NCBI GenBank assembly: GCA_017522345.1
Contig: JAFWZN010000122.1
Location: 1-32,245, forward strand
Direction of reading: 5' to 3'
From: Clostridia bacterium
Lineage (GTDB): Bacteria; Bacillota; Clostridia; Christensenellales; Aristaeellaceae
Length of the DNA: 32,245 bases
Part shown: piece after piece, positions 1 to 6,540 of the stretch
Numbering within the stretch: the first letter of the stretch is position 1
Layout: every line of letters starts with the position of its first letter
Notes under the pieces: model-generated
Databases searched by the model: none
What the model was told of the DNA's origin: nothing
What the model saw: only the letters and a program-made list of their open reading frames with translations
Position numbers and translations under genes: made by a program

Positions 1-80
1 AGCTTTTCATCCAGCATCGTTTTGATCACGTGTTCTTTGAATTCCGCTGTATATCTCTTGTGCGGTACTCCCTTAGACAT
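1..80 (-). CDS. IS3-family transposase OrfA, N-terminal fragment
   Basis: The minus strand from 80 encodes MSKGVPHKRYTAEFKEHVIK and continues TMLDEK to the window edge. The pattern of a basic start, then KRYTxEFK, then an amphipathic helix is the beginning of the helix-turn-helix domain of IS3-family OrfA proteins, which bind the IS ends and supply the first part of the OrfAB transposase made by frameshifting. Only 26 codons are present because the window cuts the gene; nothing says it is broken. The recognised terminus just upstream supports the call. Confidence 0.75.
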   Translation of the reverse strand, partial: MSKGVPHKRYTAEFKEHVIKTMLDEK

Positions 81-141
81 AAAATCACTCCCCACTTGTT
101 TTTCAGTATACCATACTGTCTAACAAATGGGGAGCAGTTCA
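1..141 (-). mobile_element. IS3-family insertion sequence, left end only
   Basis: The outer terminus reads, on the minus strand, TGAACTGCTCCCCATTTG starting at 141, with a TG tip and a GTTAGACA stretch as in many IS3-family ends. A transposase OrfA start follows inward about 60 bases later. The element runs off the left edge, so its other end, orfB and any target duplication cannot be seen. It sits 27 bases downstream of the coaX stop codon and does not interrupt a visible gene. Confidence 0.8.
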
Positions 142-168
142 GAAACAAAAGCGCCGGTCATTTTGGAT

Positions 169-933
169 TTATGCGTTTTTTTCGTAGATGAGTCTAAGAC
201 CCTTTAACGTCAAGAGGCCGTCCAGCACGTTGATTTCGGGACATTCCTCCCGGATCAGCACCGCCATTCCGCCGGTCGCGACGACCTTGCAGTCGCTTCC
301 CAGCTCATCCTTCATGCGCTTGATGAGGTATTTTACAAGCCCGATATGTCCGTAAAGGATACCGGACTGAAGGTTTGAAATGGTATTTTTCCCGATGACG
401 GATGCGGGCTTTACAAGCTCAAAGCGGGGCAGCTTTGCCGTTCTGTCAACCAGCGCGTCCGCCGTGACCTTAAGGCCGGGGCAGATGGCGCCGCCTAAGA
501 ATTCGCCCTTCTGAGAGACTACGCCGAAGCTGGTCGCCGTTCCGAAATCAATGTAGATGCACGGGCCGCCGTAGAGCTCATAGGCCGCGACGGCGTTTGC
601 AATTCGGTCGCTTCCGAGCTCCTTGGGGTTGTCGTACTTGATGTGAATGCCCGTCCTGATGCCGGGCGCAACAAACATGGGCGCGCGGCCAAAGTAGGTC
701 ATGCACATGTGCTCGATGGTATAGTTGATCGTTGGAACGACGGAAGAAATCACAATGCCGGTGACAAGCGACATATCCATCCTGTGATGTGTGAAAAGGT
801 TTGACATCAGCATGCCGTATTCGTCGCTGGTCATGGTGCGGTTAGTGGAGACGCGCCAGTACGCCGCCATGCGCTCGCCGTCAAACAGCGCGGTTTTTAT
901 GTTGGTGTTTCCGATATCCAATGTAAGGATCAT
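169..933 (-). CDS. coaX: Type III pantothenate kinase
   Basis: A 254-residue cytoplasmic enzyme that phosphorylates pantothenate with ATP, the first step of coenzyme A synthesis. It starts MILTLDIGNTNIK, the acidic phosphate-binding motif of the ASKHA fold. It also shows ELGSDRIANA (the GxDR pantothenate site) and YIDFGTATSFGVV, all typical of CoaX and in the right order. The length matches the family (about 250-260). It lies 3 bases after the ECF transporter gene on the same strand, so the two are almost certainly one transcript, coupling vitamin uptake with its activation. CoaX enzymes are not feedback-inhibited by CoA, so control of supply may rest on the operon leader. An IS3 end lies just downstream. 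Confidence 0.96.
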   Translation of the reverse strand: MILTLDIGNTNIKTALFDGERMAAYWRVSTNRTMTSDEYGMLMSNLFTHHRMDMSLVTGIVISSVVPTINYTIEHMCMTYFGRAPMFVAPGIRTGIHIKYDNPKELGSDRIANAVAAYELYGGPCIYIDFGTATSFGVVSQKGEFLGGAICPGLKVTADALVDRTAKLPRFELVKPASVIGKNTISNLQSGILYGHIGLVKYLIKRMKDELGSDCKVVATGGMAVLIREECPEINVLDGLLTLKGLRLIYEKNA

Positions 934-936
934 GAC

Positions 937-1575
937 TTAATAGCTCCCGAATGTGAGTTTTTTCACTTTGTTGAGGGCTGCGACAACAGGAGGGATGATG
1001 AAGCATGCGGCAAGCGCCTCAAGTCCGCCCGCGCCGGAGGCGATTACGCTGATAAAGCCGAAGAAATCAAGCCCCTTTATGCCGAGCTTTTGAATGATAT
1101 CGTTTACGTTAAGACCCGCGAGGCTGTAGAAAATAACCATCAAACTAAGGTAGAAAACCGTATTGGTGAGGGAACCCAAAATCGCGGCGATAGAGTCCGG
1201 CAGATAGGGCCTTCGCGCATTTTCTGAAAGCATTGCCTTTACATACCATGTGATCACGGGGACGAGCAGGCGGGGAATAAAGCACATTGCGATCAAAAGC
1301 ATGGGGCTTTTTGCGCCGAGCGCTGCGGCAAGCGCGCTTGGGGCGGTAAGAGACAGGCCGAATGCGCTGAGCGTCGAGCACAGGCCGAACATAAAGCCCA
1401 GAAGCATGCCGCTTTTAAGACCCAAAAACAAGGTTCCGGCAATGACGGGGATATGCAAAATCGTAACGTTGATCGCGCCGAGCGGAATGATGCCGATGGG
1501 CGTCATGCCCAGAAGGAAGACGAGGGCGACGAACAGTGCGTTTTGAACGAGACTTCGGGTAGATGCGCTTCTCAT
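937..1575 (-). CDS. ECF transporter S component, probably for pantothenate
   Basis: A 212-residue integral membrane protein with about six hydrophobic segments. It reads as the substrate-binding S subunit of an energy-coupling-factor vitamin transporter, which works with shared EcfA/A'/T subunits encoded elsewhere. The stretch GAINVTILHIPVIAGTLFLG followed by a glycine-rich FGL segment is typical of this family (PF12822). The specificity is inferred from its neighbour coaX, 3 bases downstream; folate or another vitamin is not excluded. The ATG at 1575 is chosen because GGAGG lies 7 bases before it. An in-frame upstream ATG would add 31 polar residues without a ribosome site. An extended -10 promoter and a structured leader lie upstream. 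Confidence 0.85.
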   Translation of the reverse strand: MRSASTRSLVQNALFVALVFLLGMTPIGIIPLGAINVTILHIPVIAGTLFLGLKSGMLLGFMFGLCSTLSAFGLSLTAPSALAAALGAKSPMLLIAMCFIPRLLVPVITWYVKAMLSENARRPYLPDSIAAILGSLTNTVFYLSLMVIFYSLAGLNVNDIIQKLGIKGLDFFGFISVIASGAGGLEALAACFIIPPVVAALNKVKKLTFGSY

Positions 1576-1685
1576 GTGAGTACCTCCGTTTGGGTTCCTT
1601 TTAAGGATACCGTACGTATTATTGTAGCCGGGAAACAGGGGAAATAATCGGTAAGTGCGATTCCGCAAAAAGGATATCGTTTACC
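1576..1685 (-). promoter_or_regulatory. Structured 5' leader of the ECF/coaX operon, possible riboswitch
   Basis: About 110 bases separate the likely transcription start from the ATG. GGTAA (1681-1685) can pair with TTACC (1650-1654), enclosing a small GCG-GAAT-CGC hairpin. The same TACC bases can instead join an 11-bp stem: 1643-1653 with 1618-1623 and 1608-1612, leaving a five-base bulge (1613-1617) and a 19-base loop. The two folds exclude each other. I could not match it to a known riboswitch class. This is visible complementarity only, without energy calculation. Confidence 0.4.
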
Positions 1686-1691
1686 AAATAT

Positions 1692-1700
1692 ATTATAGCA
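1692..1700 (-). promoter_or_regulatory. Extended -10 promoter for the ECF/coaX operon
   Basis: The minus strand reads TGCTATAAT (TATAAT at 1697-1692 with an upstream TG), a perfect extended -10. No good -35 box is seen at the usual distance, which is common for extended -10 promoters. The start of transcription would be near 1685. Confidence 0.6.
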
Positions 1701-1718
1701 CATATTTTTCTGTTTGTA

Positions 1719-1748
1719 TTGCGTAAAATATGTAAAATGTGATATGAT
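1719..1748 (+). promoter_or_regulatory. Promoter for the VOC-cupin gene pair
   Basis: TTGCGT at 1719-1724 and TATGAT at 1743-1748 are 18 bases apart. The start of transcription would fall near 1755, leaving a short leader with an AAGGGAG ribosome site before the ATG at 1777. Confidence 0.5.
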
Positions 1749-1776
1749 AAAGAAAAATATGAAGGGAGAAAAAATA

Positions 1777-2184
1777 ATGGCATGCAAGTGTGATTCCTGC
1801 GGCGGCGCAGTCGTCGGTCTTCATCATATCGGCGTTCACGTAAAGGATGCGCGCGTCAGCGAGAAATTCTATGTGGAGGACCTCGGATTTGAGAAAACGC
1901 ACGAGTTTGTGAATGGAAGCACGACGCTGATATTCGTAAAGGCGGGCTCGTGCATTATTGAACTGATTGAAAACATGAATAAGGACGAGCGCCCGGTCGG
2001 AACGATCGACCATATTGCGATGGAGGTAAAGGACATCGAGCCTTTTGTCTGCCGCCTGACCGAGAAAATGGTTCCATTTGACACCGGCGTTATTTCCAAG
2101 AACGATTGGCTGTTTGGCGGCGCAAAGAACATTTTCTTCAAAGGGCCGGACGGAGAGCGAATTGAATTCTTTGAGATGCCGTAA
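1777..2184 (+). CDS. VOC-superfamily protein (glyoxalase/dioxygenase fold)
   Basis: A 135-residue protein built of two beta-alpha-beta3 halves. The first half starts LHHIGVHVKD and contains IIELIE; the second starts IDHIAMEVKD and ends IEFFEMP. This places the usual His/Glu/His/Glu metal ligands of vicinal-oxygen-chelate enzymes such as methylmalonyl-CoA epimerase and glyoxalase I. The substrate cannot be told. The N terminus MACKCDSCGG carries a CxCxxC cluster not part of the fold. The ATG at 1777 follows AAGGGAG; earlier in-frame ATGs lack a site and overlap the promoter. A cupin gene follows after 19 bases, likely in the same transcript. Confidence 0.85.
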   Translation: MACKCDSCGGAVVGLHHIGVHVKDARVSEKFYVEDLGFEKTHEFVNGSTTLIFVKAGSCIIELIENMNKDERPVGTIDHIAMEVKDIEPFVCRLTEKMVPFDTGVISKNDWLFGGAKNIFFKGPDGERIEFFEMP

Positions 2185-2203
2185 ATGAAGGAGGAGACAA
2201 AAA

Positions 2204-2545
2204 ATGGTTAACGTCAAATCGGATTTCACAATTGAAGTAAGGGAACAAATGCGCGGCGGAAAGCTGCACGCCGAAATTACGAAGCTTTCCAAGGAGCTTC
2301 CCGAAAACGTGCGCCTGTTTGCGACCATCCGCCTGGTTCCCGGCGCGTCCATTGGCTATCACGTGCATGAAAACGAAACGGAAATGTTCTATTTTGCCGA
2401 GGGAAAGGGCATTGTGAAGGACGACGAAGTCGAGAAGGCTGTTAAGGCGGGCGACAGCATGCTGACCTTCCCGGGACACGGTCACGCCGTAGAAAACAAC
2501 GGCGATAAGGATCTTGTCCTCGTCGCCGTCATCGTGAAGGAATAG
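2204..2545 (+). CDS. Small single-domain cupin protein
   Basis: A 113-residue cupin barrel. Motif 1 is GASIGYHVHENETEMFYFAEG with the HxH and Glu metal ligands, and motif 2 is PGHGHAVENNG with the third His. Such one-domain cupins bind a metal and act as isomerases, dioxygenases or sensors; the substrate is unknown. AAGGAGGAG stands before the ATG. It lies 19 bases after the VOC gene, so the two are probably co-expressed; both folds are small metal-binding sugar or ketoacid enzymes, but a shared pathway is only a guess. The stop is two bases from the stop of the convergent serine hydrolase gene, with no visible terminator between. Confidence 0.88.
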   Translation: MVNVKSDFTIEVREQMRGGKLHAEITKLSKELPENVRLFATIRLVPGASIGYHVHENETEMFYFAEGKGIVKDDEVEKAVKAGDSMLTFPGHGHAVENNGDKDLVLVAVIVKE

Positions 2546-2547
2546 AT

Positions 2548-3306
2548 TTATTTGGCCAGCGCAAGCGATGCGTCCTGAATGAAGCGTTCGAAATCGGGCA
2601 CGCATACATTATTGGAAAGGAACACGGCTACGCACGCGGGGTTCGTAAAAATCACGCCCGTATCGTGCGTAGTTCCGTCGTCCTCTCCGGTTTTGTGTGC
2701 GGTTTTGATTCCGAGCGGGCTTAAAAAGAAGGGCATTTTTCCTTTCAGCCGCTGGTTTTTCAGGATGGAAAGCATTTCGCGGCTGGCTTGGGCGCTAACA
2801 AGCTTTTCTTCCATCAAAAGCAAATAGAATTTAAGAACGCCTGCGGCTGTGACGGTATTCTGGATGCCGCGCGCCGCGCTTTTTGCATCGAAAAGCTTTC
2901 GGCGAAGAATGATTTCGCCAAGGCCATAGGAAGCGAGCGTTCGATTGATCGTATCAATTCCAAGCCTGTCGATCAGAAGATTGGTTGCGGTATTGTCGCT
3001 CACGATGATCATGAGCGTTACAAGGTCAAGGGACGTTGCCTGTACATCTTTATGCATGTAGGTCAGCGCGCCGCAAGAGGGCATTTTGTCTTCGTCGCGA
3101 ACCGTGAACATTTCCTCCTTTGAAAGCTCTCCCGCTTCGAAGGCTCTGAACGCTTCGAGCATAACGCCCAGTTTTATAACGCTTGCGGCGATTAAGGGCA
3201 TATGCTCGTTGTAAAGCAGGGGTGCGCTTCCGTCGAGATACTGAATTGCGACGGCGGTATCGCCGGGAATTGCTTTGACGGCGGACAGGATTTCATTTTT
3301 GAGCAT
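2548..3306 (-). CDS. Class A beta-lactamase-like serine hydrolase, no signal peptide
   Basis: A 252-residue protein of the beta-lactamase-related serine hydrolase family (PF13354 type). It has SVIK (Ser42, Lys45), SDN (103-105) and KTG (205-207), the three active-site motifs of penicillin-recognising enzymes. The omega-loop region reads RRKLFDAKSAARG and lacks the Glu166 of true class A beta-lactamases, so rapid beta-lactam hydrolysis is unlikely; an esterase or peptidase role is more plausible. No signal peptide is seen with the ATG at 3306, which follows AAAGGAG. An in-frame extension upstream overlaps the divergent gene and adds no signal. It is divergent from the alpha/beta hydrolase with only 30 bases between starts. 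Confidence 0.85.
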   Translation of the reverse strand: MLKNEILSAVKAIPGDTAVAIQYLDGSAPLLYNEHMPLIAASVIKLGVMLEAFRAFEAGELSKEEMFTVRDEDKMPSCGALTYMHKDVQATSLDLVTLMIIVSDNTATNLLIDRLGIDTINRTLASYGLGEIILRRKLFDAKSAARGIQNTVTAAGVLKFYLLLMEEKLVSAQASREMLSILKNQRLKGKMPFFLSPLGIKTAHKTGEDDGTTHDTGVIFTNPACVAVFLSNNVCVPDFERFIQDASLALAK

Positions 3307-3336
3307 GAAAACAACTCCTTTATGTGAGGTGATTCG

Positions 3337-4257
3337 ATGAAGAAAACCAACATTGCATTTCCTTCGCCTGTGGACGGGCTTCTGATCGACGCTGTTTTGG
3401 CGGTCCCGGATGGGGAAGTGAAGGGCGTAATCGTAATGGCGCACGGCGTTAAAGAGTACAAGGAAAGATACAATCGAATGATGGAGATCTTTACGGATGC
3501 CGGATTTGCGTGCGCGATGAATGACCACCGCGGCTACGGGAAGAGCGTGAAGGCCGCCTCCGATTACGGCTACACCTATTCGGCAGGCGCAGAAGGCACA
3601 GTCAAGGATTTTGCCGCGCTTGAGAAAATGGTTTCAAAGCGCTTTCCGGGCGTTAAAGTATTTTTGTACGGACACAGCATGGGAACGCTTGTCGCGCTTA
3701 ACCATCTGAAGCATGCCTCGACGCGGATTTCGGGCGTTGTGCTGTCGGGGCTTCCCGCAAACACGCCCGCCGCAAAAGCGGGCAGGCAGTTTTTGAAACT
3801 GCGCCGCAGATTAAAGGGCGACAGATTCATGGATGAAAGCGCGAGAAAGCTGATGTTCTCGGCGTACGACGCAAAATTCAAGGATGAAAACCTTCCAAAC
3901 GCATGGCTGAATTCCGATAAGGCTGCCGTTAAAGCGTATAACGACGATCCGCTTTCGGGCGGCTGCGCGACGGTGGACGGGTATATGTCGCTGATTGATT
4001 TGTTGATCGGCGCGTATTCAATCAAGGAATACAGGCTCGTCAGCAATCTTTTGCCGATCGACATTTTTGTCGGCGAGTTCGACCCCTGCGCGGGCTTTGC
4101 AAGCGGCGCAGAAAAAAGCCTTGCCTTTTTAAAGAAGGTCGGTTTTGTGAAGACAAACCTTCATGTTCTTAAGGGAATGCGCCACGAGATACATAACGAG
4201 CCGGGTGGAGAAGAGGTCATGAAGGCGTTTGTCAAGGCGTTTACGGATTCTCTGTAA
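3337..4257 (+). CDS. Alpha/beta hydrolase, lysophospholipase-like
   Basis: A 306-residue cytoplasmic alpha/beta-hydrolase (Hydrolase_4, monoacylglycerol lipase/lysophospholipase group). The elements are AHGVKEYKERY (oxyanion-side loop), DHRGYGKS, the nucleophile elbow YGHSMGT (Ser114), EFDP (Asp249) and MRHEIHNE (His283), giving a complete triad. The HEIHNE ending is typical of the lysophospholipase subgroup. The substrate is probably a fatty acyl ester; this is family knowledge. The start follows GAGGTGATTCG. The last 17 bases overlap the end of cca on the other strand. Confidence 0.9.
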   Translation: MKKTNIAFPSPVDGLLIDAVLAVPDGEVKGVIVMAHGVKEYKERYNRMMEIFTDAGFACAMNDHRGYGKSVKAASDYGYTYSAGAEGTVKDFAALEKMVSKRFPGVKVFLYGHSMGTLVALNHLKHASTRISGVVLSGLPANTPAAKAGRQFLKLRRRLKGDRFMDESARKLMFSAYDAKFKDENLPNAWLNSDKAAVKAYNDDPLSGGCATVDGYMSLIDLLIGAYSIKEYRLVSNLLPIDIFVGEFDPCAGFASGAEKSLAFLKKVGFVKTNLHVLKGMRHEIHNEPGGEEVMKAFVKAFTDSL

Positions 4258-5587
4258 GGTTTTTAAGGTGAATAACCGCGCGTTTTTTGAGCGCTTCCGT
4301 TTCGTTTTGAACCTTCTCCCGGATAACGTCGTCCAAAAGCTTTTCAAGCACAATGCCGACGGTTTTTCCCTTTGCGCCCATCTGAAGAAGATCGCGGCCG
4401 GTAAAAAGCAGATCGCGAAGCGTAAGGCATGCGTTTTCCTCAATGGCGCACTCGTATTCGCGCTTGAGAGAGTCGACATAGCGAAGCTTTTCTGTAAGCA
4501 TTTCGGGGTTCTGACCGTAAAAATCCGCGCGGATGACTTTGGTCAGCATGGGAAAGAGGTCTTTACCGATTCGGGAAATCTGCCGCCGGATGTTTATACG
4601 CTTTTCGGGCACGCGAAGATCGTGCTCGAGAACGAGCTTTGTAACGGTCTGAATGGTGGCGCGGTCGCTTTTCAGGCGAAGAAGCGTTTTTTCTGCGATA
4701 GCGGCGCTTACAACCGGGTGGCCGATAAAATGATCCACGCCCTTTTCGTCCGTCGTCTTCTTTTCGGGCTTGCCTGCGTCGTGAAGAAGCATGGTCAGTC
4801 GATACACGGGCTCTGAGGGTGCTGCGGCTACGGTTTTGACCGTGTGCGTCCATACATCGTATACGTGATGCGGGTTGATCTGAGGCAGCTTATACATGGG
4901 CTTGAGCTCCGGAAGCACGGTAAAAATGATTTCGGGATAGTCAAGCAGTATGCGCTCGGCGCCTTTTCCGCAAAGGAGCTTTTTAAGCTCCACAAATATG
5001 CGTTCTTCTGACACGTTTTCAAGCGTCGGGGCCAGACGATTCGCAGCCAGTGCGGTTTCTTCGTCGATGGTGAAATCATACGTGGACGCAAATCGAACGG
5101 CGCGAAGAATTCGAAGCGCGTCTTCGGTAAAGCGCATTTCAGGATTTCCGACGGCGCGGATTACGCCGTTTTTAAGGTCGTCCTTTCCGCCGAAAAGGTC
5201 GATAACGCCCTCATTGGGATGCGCAGCCATTGCGTTAACGGTGAAATCCCGGCGCATGAGATCGTCTTTTAAATTGCTCACAAAATGAACCGAGTCGGGG
5301 CGGCGATGATCGGTGTATTCTCCGTCGACGCGGTAGGTTGTAATTTCATAGCCTTCGCCGTTTATAAGCACGGTGACCGTTCCGTGCTGGATGCCGGTTT
5401 CAATGACGCGTTCCTTTTTGAAAACGCGCTTGATTTCATCCGGCAGCGCAGACGTGGTCAGATCCCAGTCGTTGGGCTGTTTATCTAAAAGCGCGTCGCG
5501 CACGCAGCCGCCGACGGCATAGGCCTCGAACCCCGCGTCGTTTAACTGGCGGATGATGCGCAAGACCGCTTCGGGGAACTTGAACAT
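4241..5587 (-). CDS. cca: CCA tRNA nucleotidyltransferase
   Basis: A 448-residue enzyme that adds or repairs the 3' CCA of tRNAs (class II nucleotidyltransferase). GGCVRDALL (26-34), the catalytic DWD (40-42), RRDFTVNAMA (112-121) and EDALRILRAVRFAS (155-168) are the standard head and neck motifs. A C-terminal HD domain (LLHDAGKPEKK) follows, as in many Clostridia, and may give phosphohydrolase activity. The ATG at 5587 has GGAGG seven bases upstream and a near-consensus promoter TTGACA-17-TATGAT. The 3' end overlaps the convergent hydrolase gene by 17 bases. The poly(A) polymerase alternative is unlikely in this lineage. Confidence 0.95.
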   Translation of the reverse strand: MFKFPEAVLRIIRQLNDAGFEAYAVGGCVRDALLDKQPNDWDLTTSALPDEIKRVFKKERVIETGIQHGTVTVLINGEGYEITTYRVDGEYTDHRRPDSVHFVSNLKDDLMRRDFTVNAMAAHPNEGVIDLFGGKDDLKNGVIRAVGNPEMRFTEDALRILRAVRFASTYDFTIDEETALAANRLAPTLENVSEERIFVELKKLLCGKGAERILLDYPEIIFTVLPELKPMYKLPQINPHHVYDVWTHTVKTVAAAPSEPVYRLTMLLHDAGKPEKKTTDEKGVDHFIGHPVVSAAIAEKTLLRLKSDRATIQTVTKLVLEHDLRVPEKRINIRRQISRIGKDLFPMLTKVIRADFYGQNPEMLTEKLRYVDSLKREYECAIEENACLTLRDLLFTGRDLLQMGAKGKTVGIVLEKLLDDVIREKVQNETEALKKRAVIHLKNLTENP

Positions 5588-5617
5588 TTTATTACCTCCT
5601 TGAGGGATATGAACTTA

Positions 5618-5646
5618 ATCATAAACGCGAAACCGCTTTTTGTCAA
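5618..5646 (-). promoter_or_regulatory. Strong promoter for cca
   Basis: On the minus strand TTGACA (5646-5641) and TATGAT (5623-5618) are exactly 17 bases apart, close to the sigma-A consensus, giving a leader of about 25 bases. Confidence 0.75.
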
Positions 5647-5665
5647 TTGGAAAGGGGAGAAGAAC

Positions 5666-6460
5666 GTGAGGATTTTGTCTATTGGCAACAGTTTTTCGAC
5701 GGATGCGCAGTATTGGCTGAAAGATATCTTCGAGGCCGGCGGCGTCAAGGTCGACTTGTGGAATCTGTTTATCGGCGGATGCAGTCTGGAAAAACATATG
5801 GAAAACGTCGCTTCGGGCGATTGTGCATATGACCTGCTTATCGACAGCAAGGTCGCCGGAAAAAGCAGTATCGAAGCGGCGCTCAGATGCGGACCATGGG
5901 ATTACATCACTCTTCAGCAGGCCAGCGGGTTTTCCGGGCTTTGGGAGAGCTATGAAAATACGCTTGTTCCCTTGTATAATTATGTGAAATCACTTGCGCC
6001 GGAGGCGGAAATCGTCATTCATGAGACGTGGGCGTATGAAAAGACAAGCGCCCATCCGCATTTTGAGTGGTACGAAAGCGATCAGATGAAAATGCATCAG
6101 GCGCTTAAAGGCTGCTATGAACGCGCGGCAAGGGAAATCGGCGCAAGAATCATTCCGGTCGGAGATGCGGTTGCCTATCTCAGAGAAAACGCGCTTTTCG
6201 ATGTGGAGAAAGGCGGCGAGTCGCTCTCGCGCGACGGCTTTCATCTGTCCTTTGTCGCGGGCAGATATTTGGCGGCGGCGGTCTGGTATGGCTTTTTCAC
6301 GGGCAAGGATATCAGGGAAAATGATTTCATCCCTGCGCGAAAGCATCTTATTGGTTTGAAGGACGGAAAAGCCGTATTTGAGAAGATTGCGGCGGATATC
6401 CTGTCCGCAGAAAAGATGGATTTGATCAAAGGCGCCGCGTATGCGGTTCTGAAAGCCTGA
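5666..6460 (+). CDS. DUF4886-type SGNH-like hydrolase
   Basis: A 264-residue protein beginning VRILSIGNSFSTDAQYWL, the Block I Ser motif (GNSFS) of the SGNH/DUF4886 group. Later come WDYITLQQASG, HETWAY and DGFHLSFVAGRYLAAAVW, the last carrying the Asp-x-x-His catalytic block of SGNH enzymes. Members are often carbohydrate esterases or lie in polysaccharide loci; the substrate is unknown here. No signal peptide. A GTG start at 5666 is chosen since GGGGAG lies six bases before it; upstream in-frame ATGs fall inside the cca promoter and have no proper ribosome site. A strong hairpin terminator follows the stop. Confidence 0.8.
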   Translation: MRILSIGNSFSTDAQYWLKDIFEAGGVKVDLWNLFIGGCSLEKHMENVASGDCAYDLLIDSKVAGKSSIEAALRCGPWDYITLQQASGFSGLWESYENTLVPLYNYVKSLAPEAEIVIHETWAYEKTSAHPHFEWYESDQMKMHQALKGCYERAAREIGARIIPVGDAVAYLRENALFDVEKGGESLSRDGFHLSFVAGRYLAAAVWYGFFTGKDIRENDFIPARKHLIGLKDGKAVFEKIAADILSAEKMDLIKGAAYAVLKA

Positions 6461-6470
6461 GAATTATTAG

Positions 6471-6514
6471 AACAACACAGCGTGCACAATGAAGGATGTG
6501 CACGCTGTGTTGTT
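6471..6514. terminator. Bidirectional hairpin terminator
   Basis: A perfect 17-bp stem (6471-6487 with 6498-6514) around a 10-base loop lies between the converging DUF4886 gene and the ABC/dehydrogenase operon. The stem base is AACAAC/GTTGTT, giving a U-rich 3' side on the plus strand and an A/T-rich tail on the minus strand, so it probably serves both. Confidence 0.8.
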
Positions 6515-6540
6515 TATCGAGGCATACAAAGTATGCAAGC

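Noticed and set aside
1596..1607. TCCTTTTAAGGA palindrome in the ECF leader as an operator
   Set aside because: Short and A/T-rich; more simply a small hairpin in the leader, without support as a protein site.
2548..3306. Antibiotic-resistance beta-lactamase
   Set aside because: No Glu166 equivalent and no export signal, so calling it a resistance gene is not supported.
4229..4816. Plus-strand open frame of 195 codons across the cca 3' half
   Set aside because: Antisense to the conserved HD-domain part of cca; no ribosome site.
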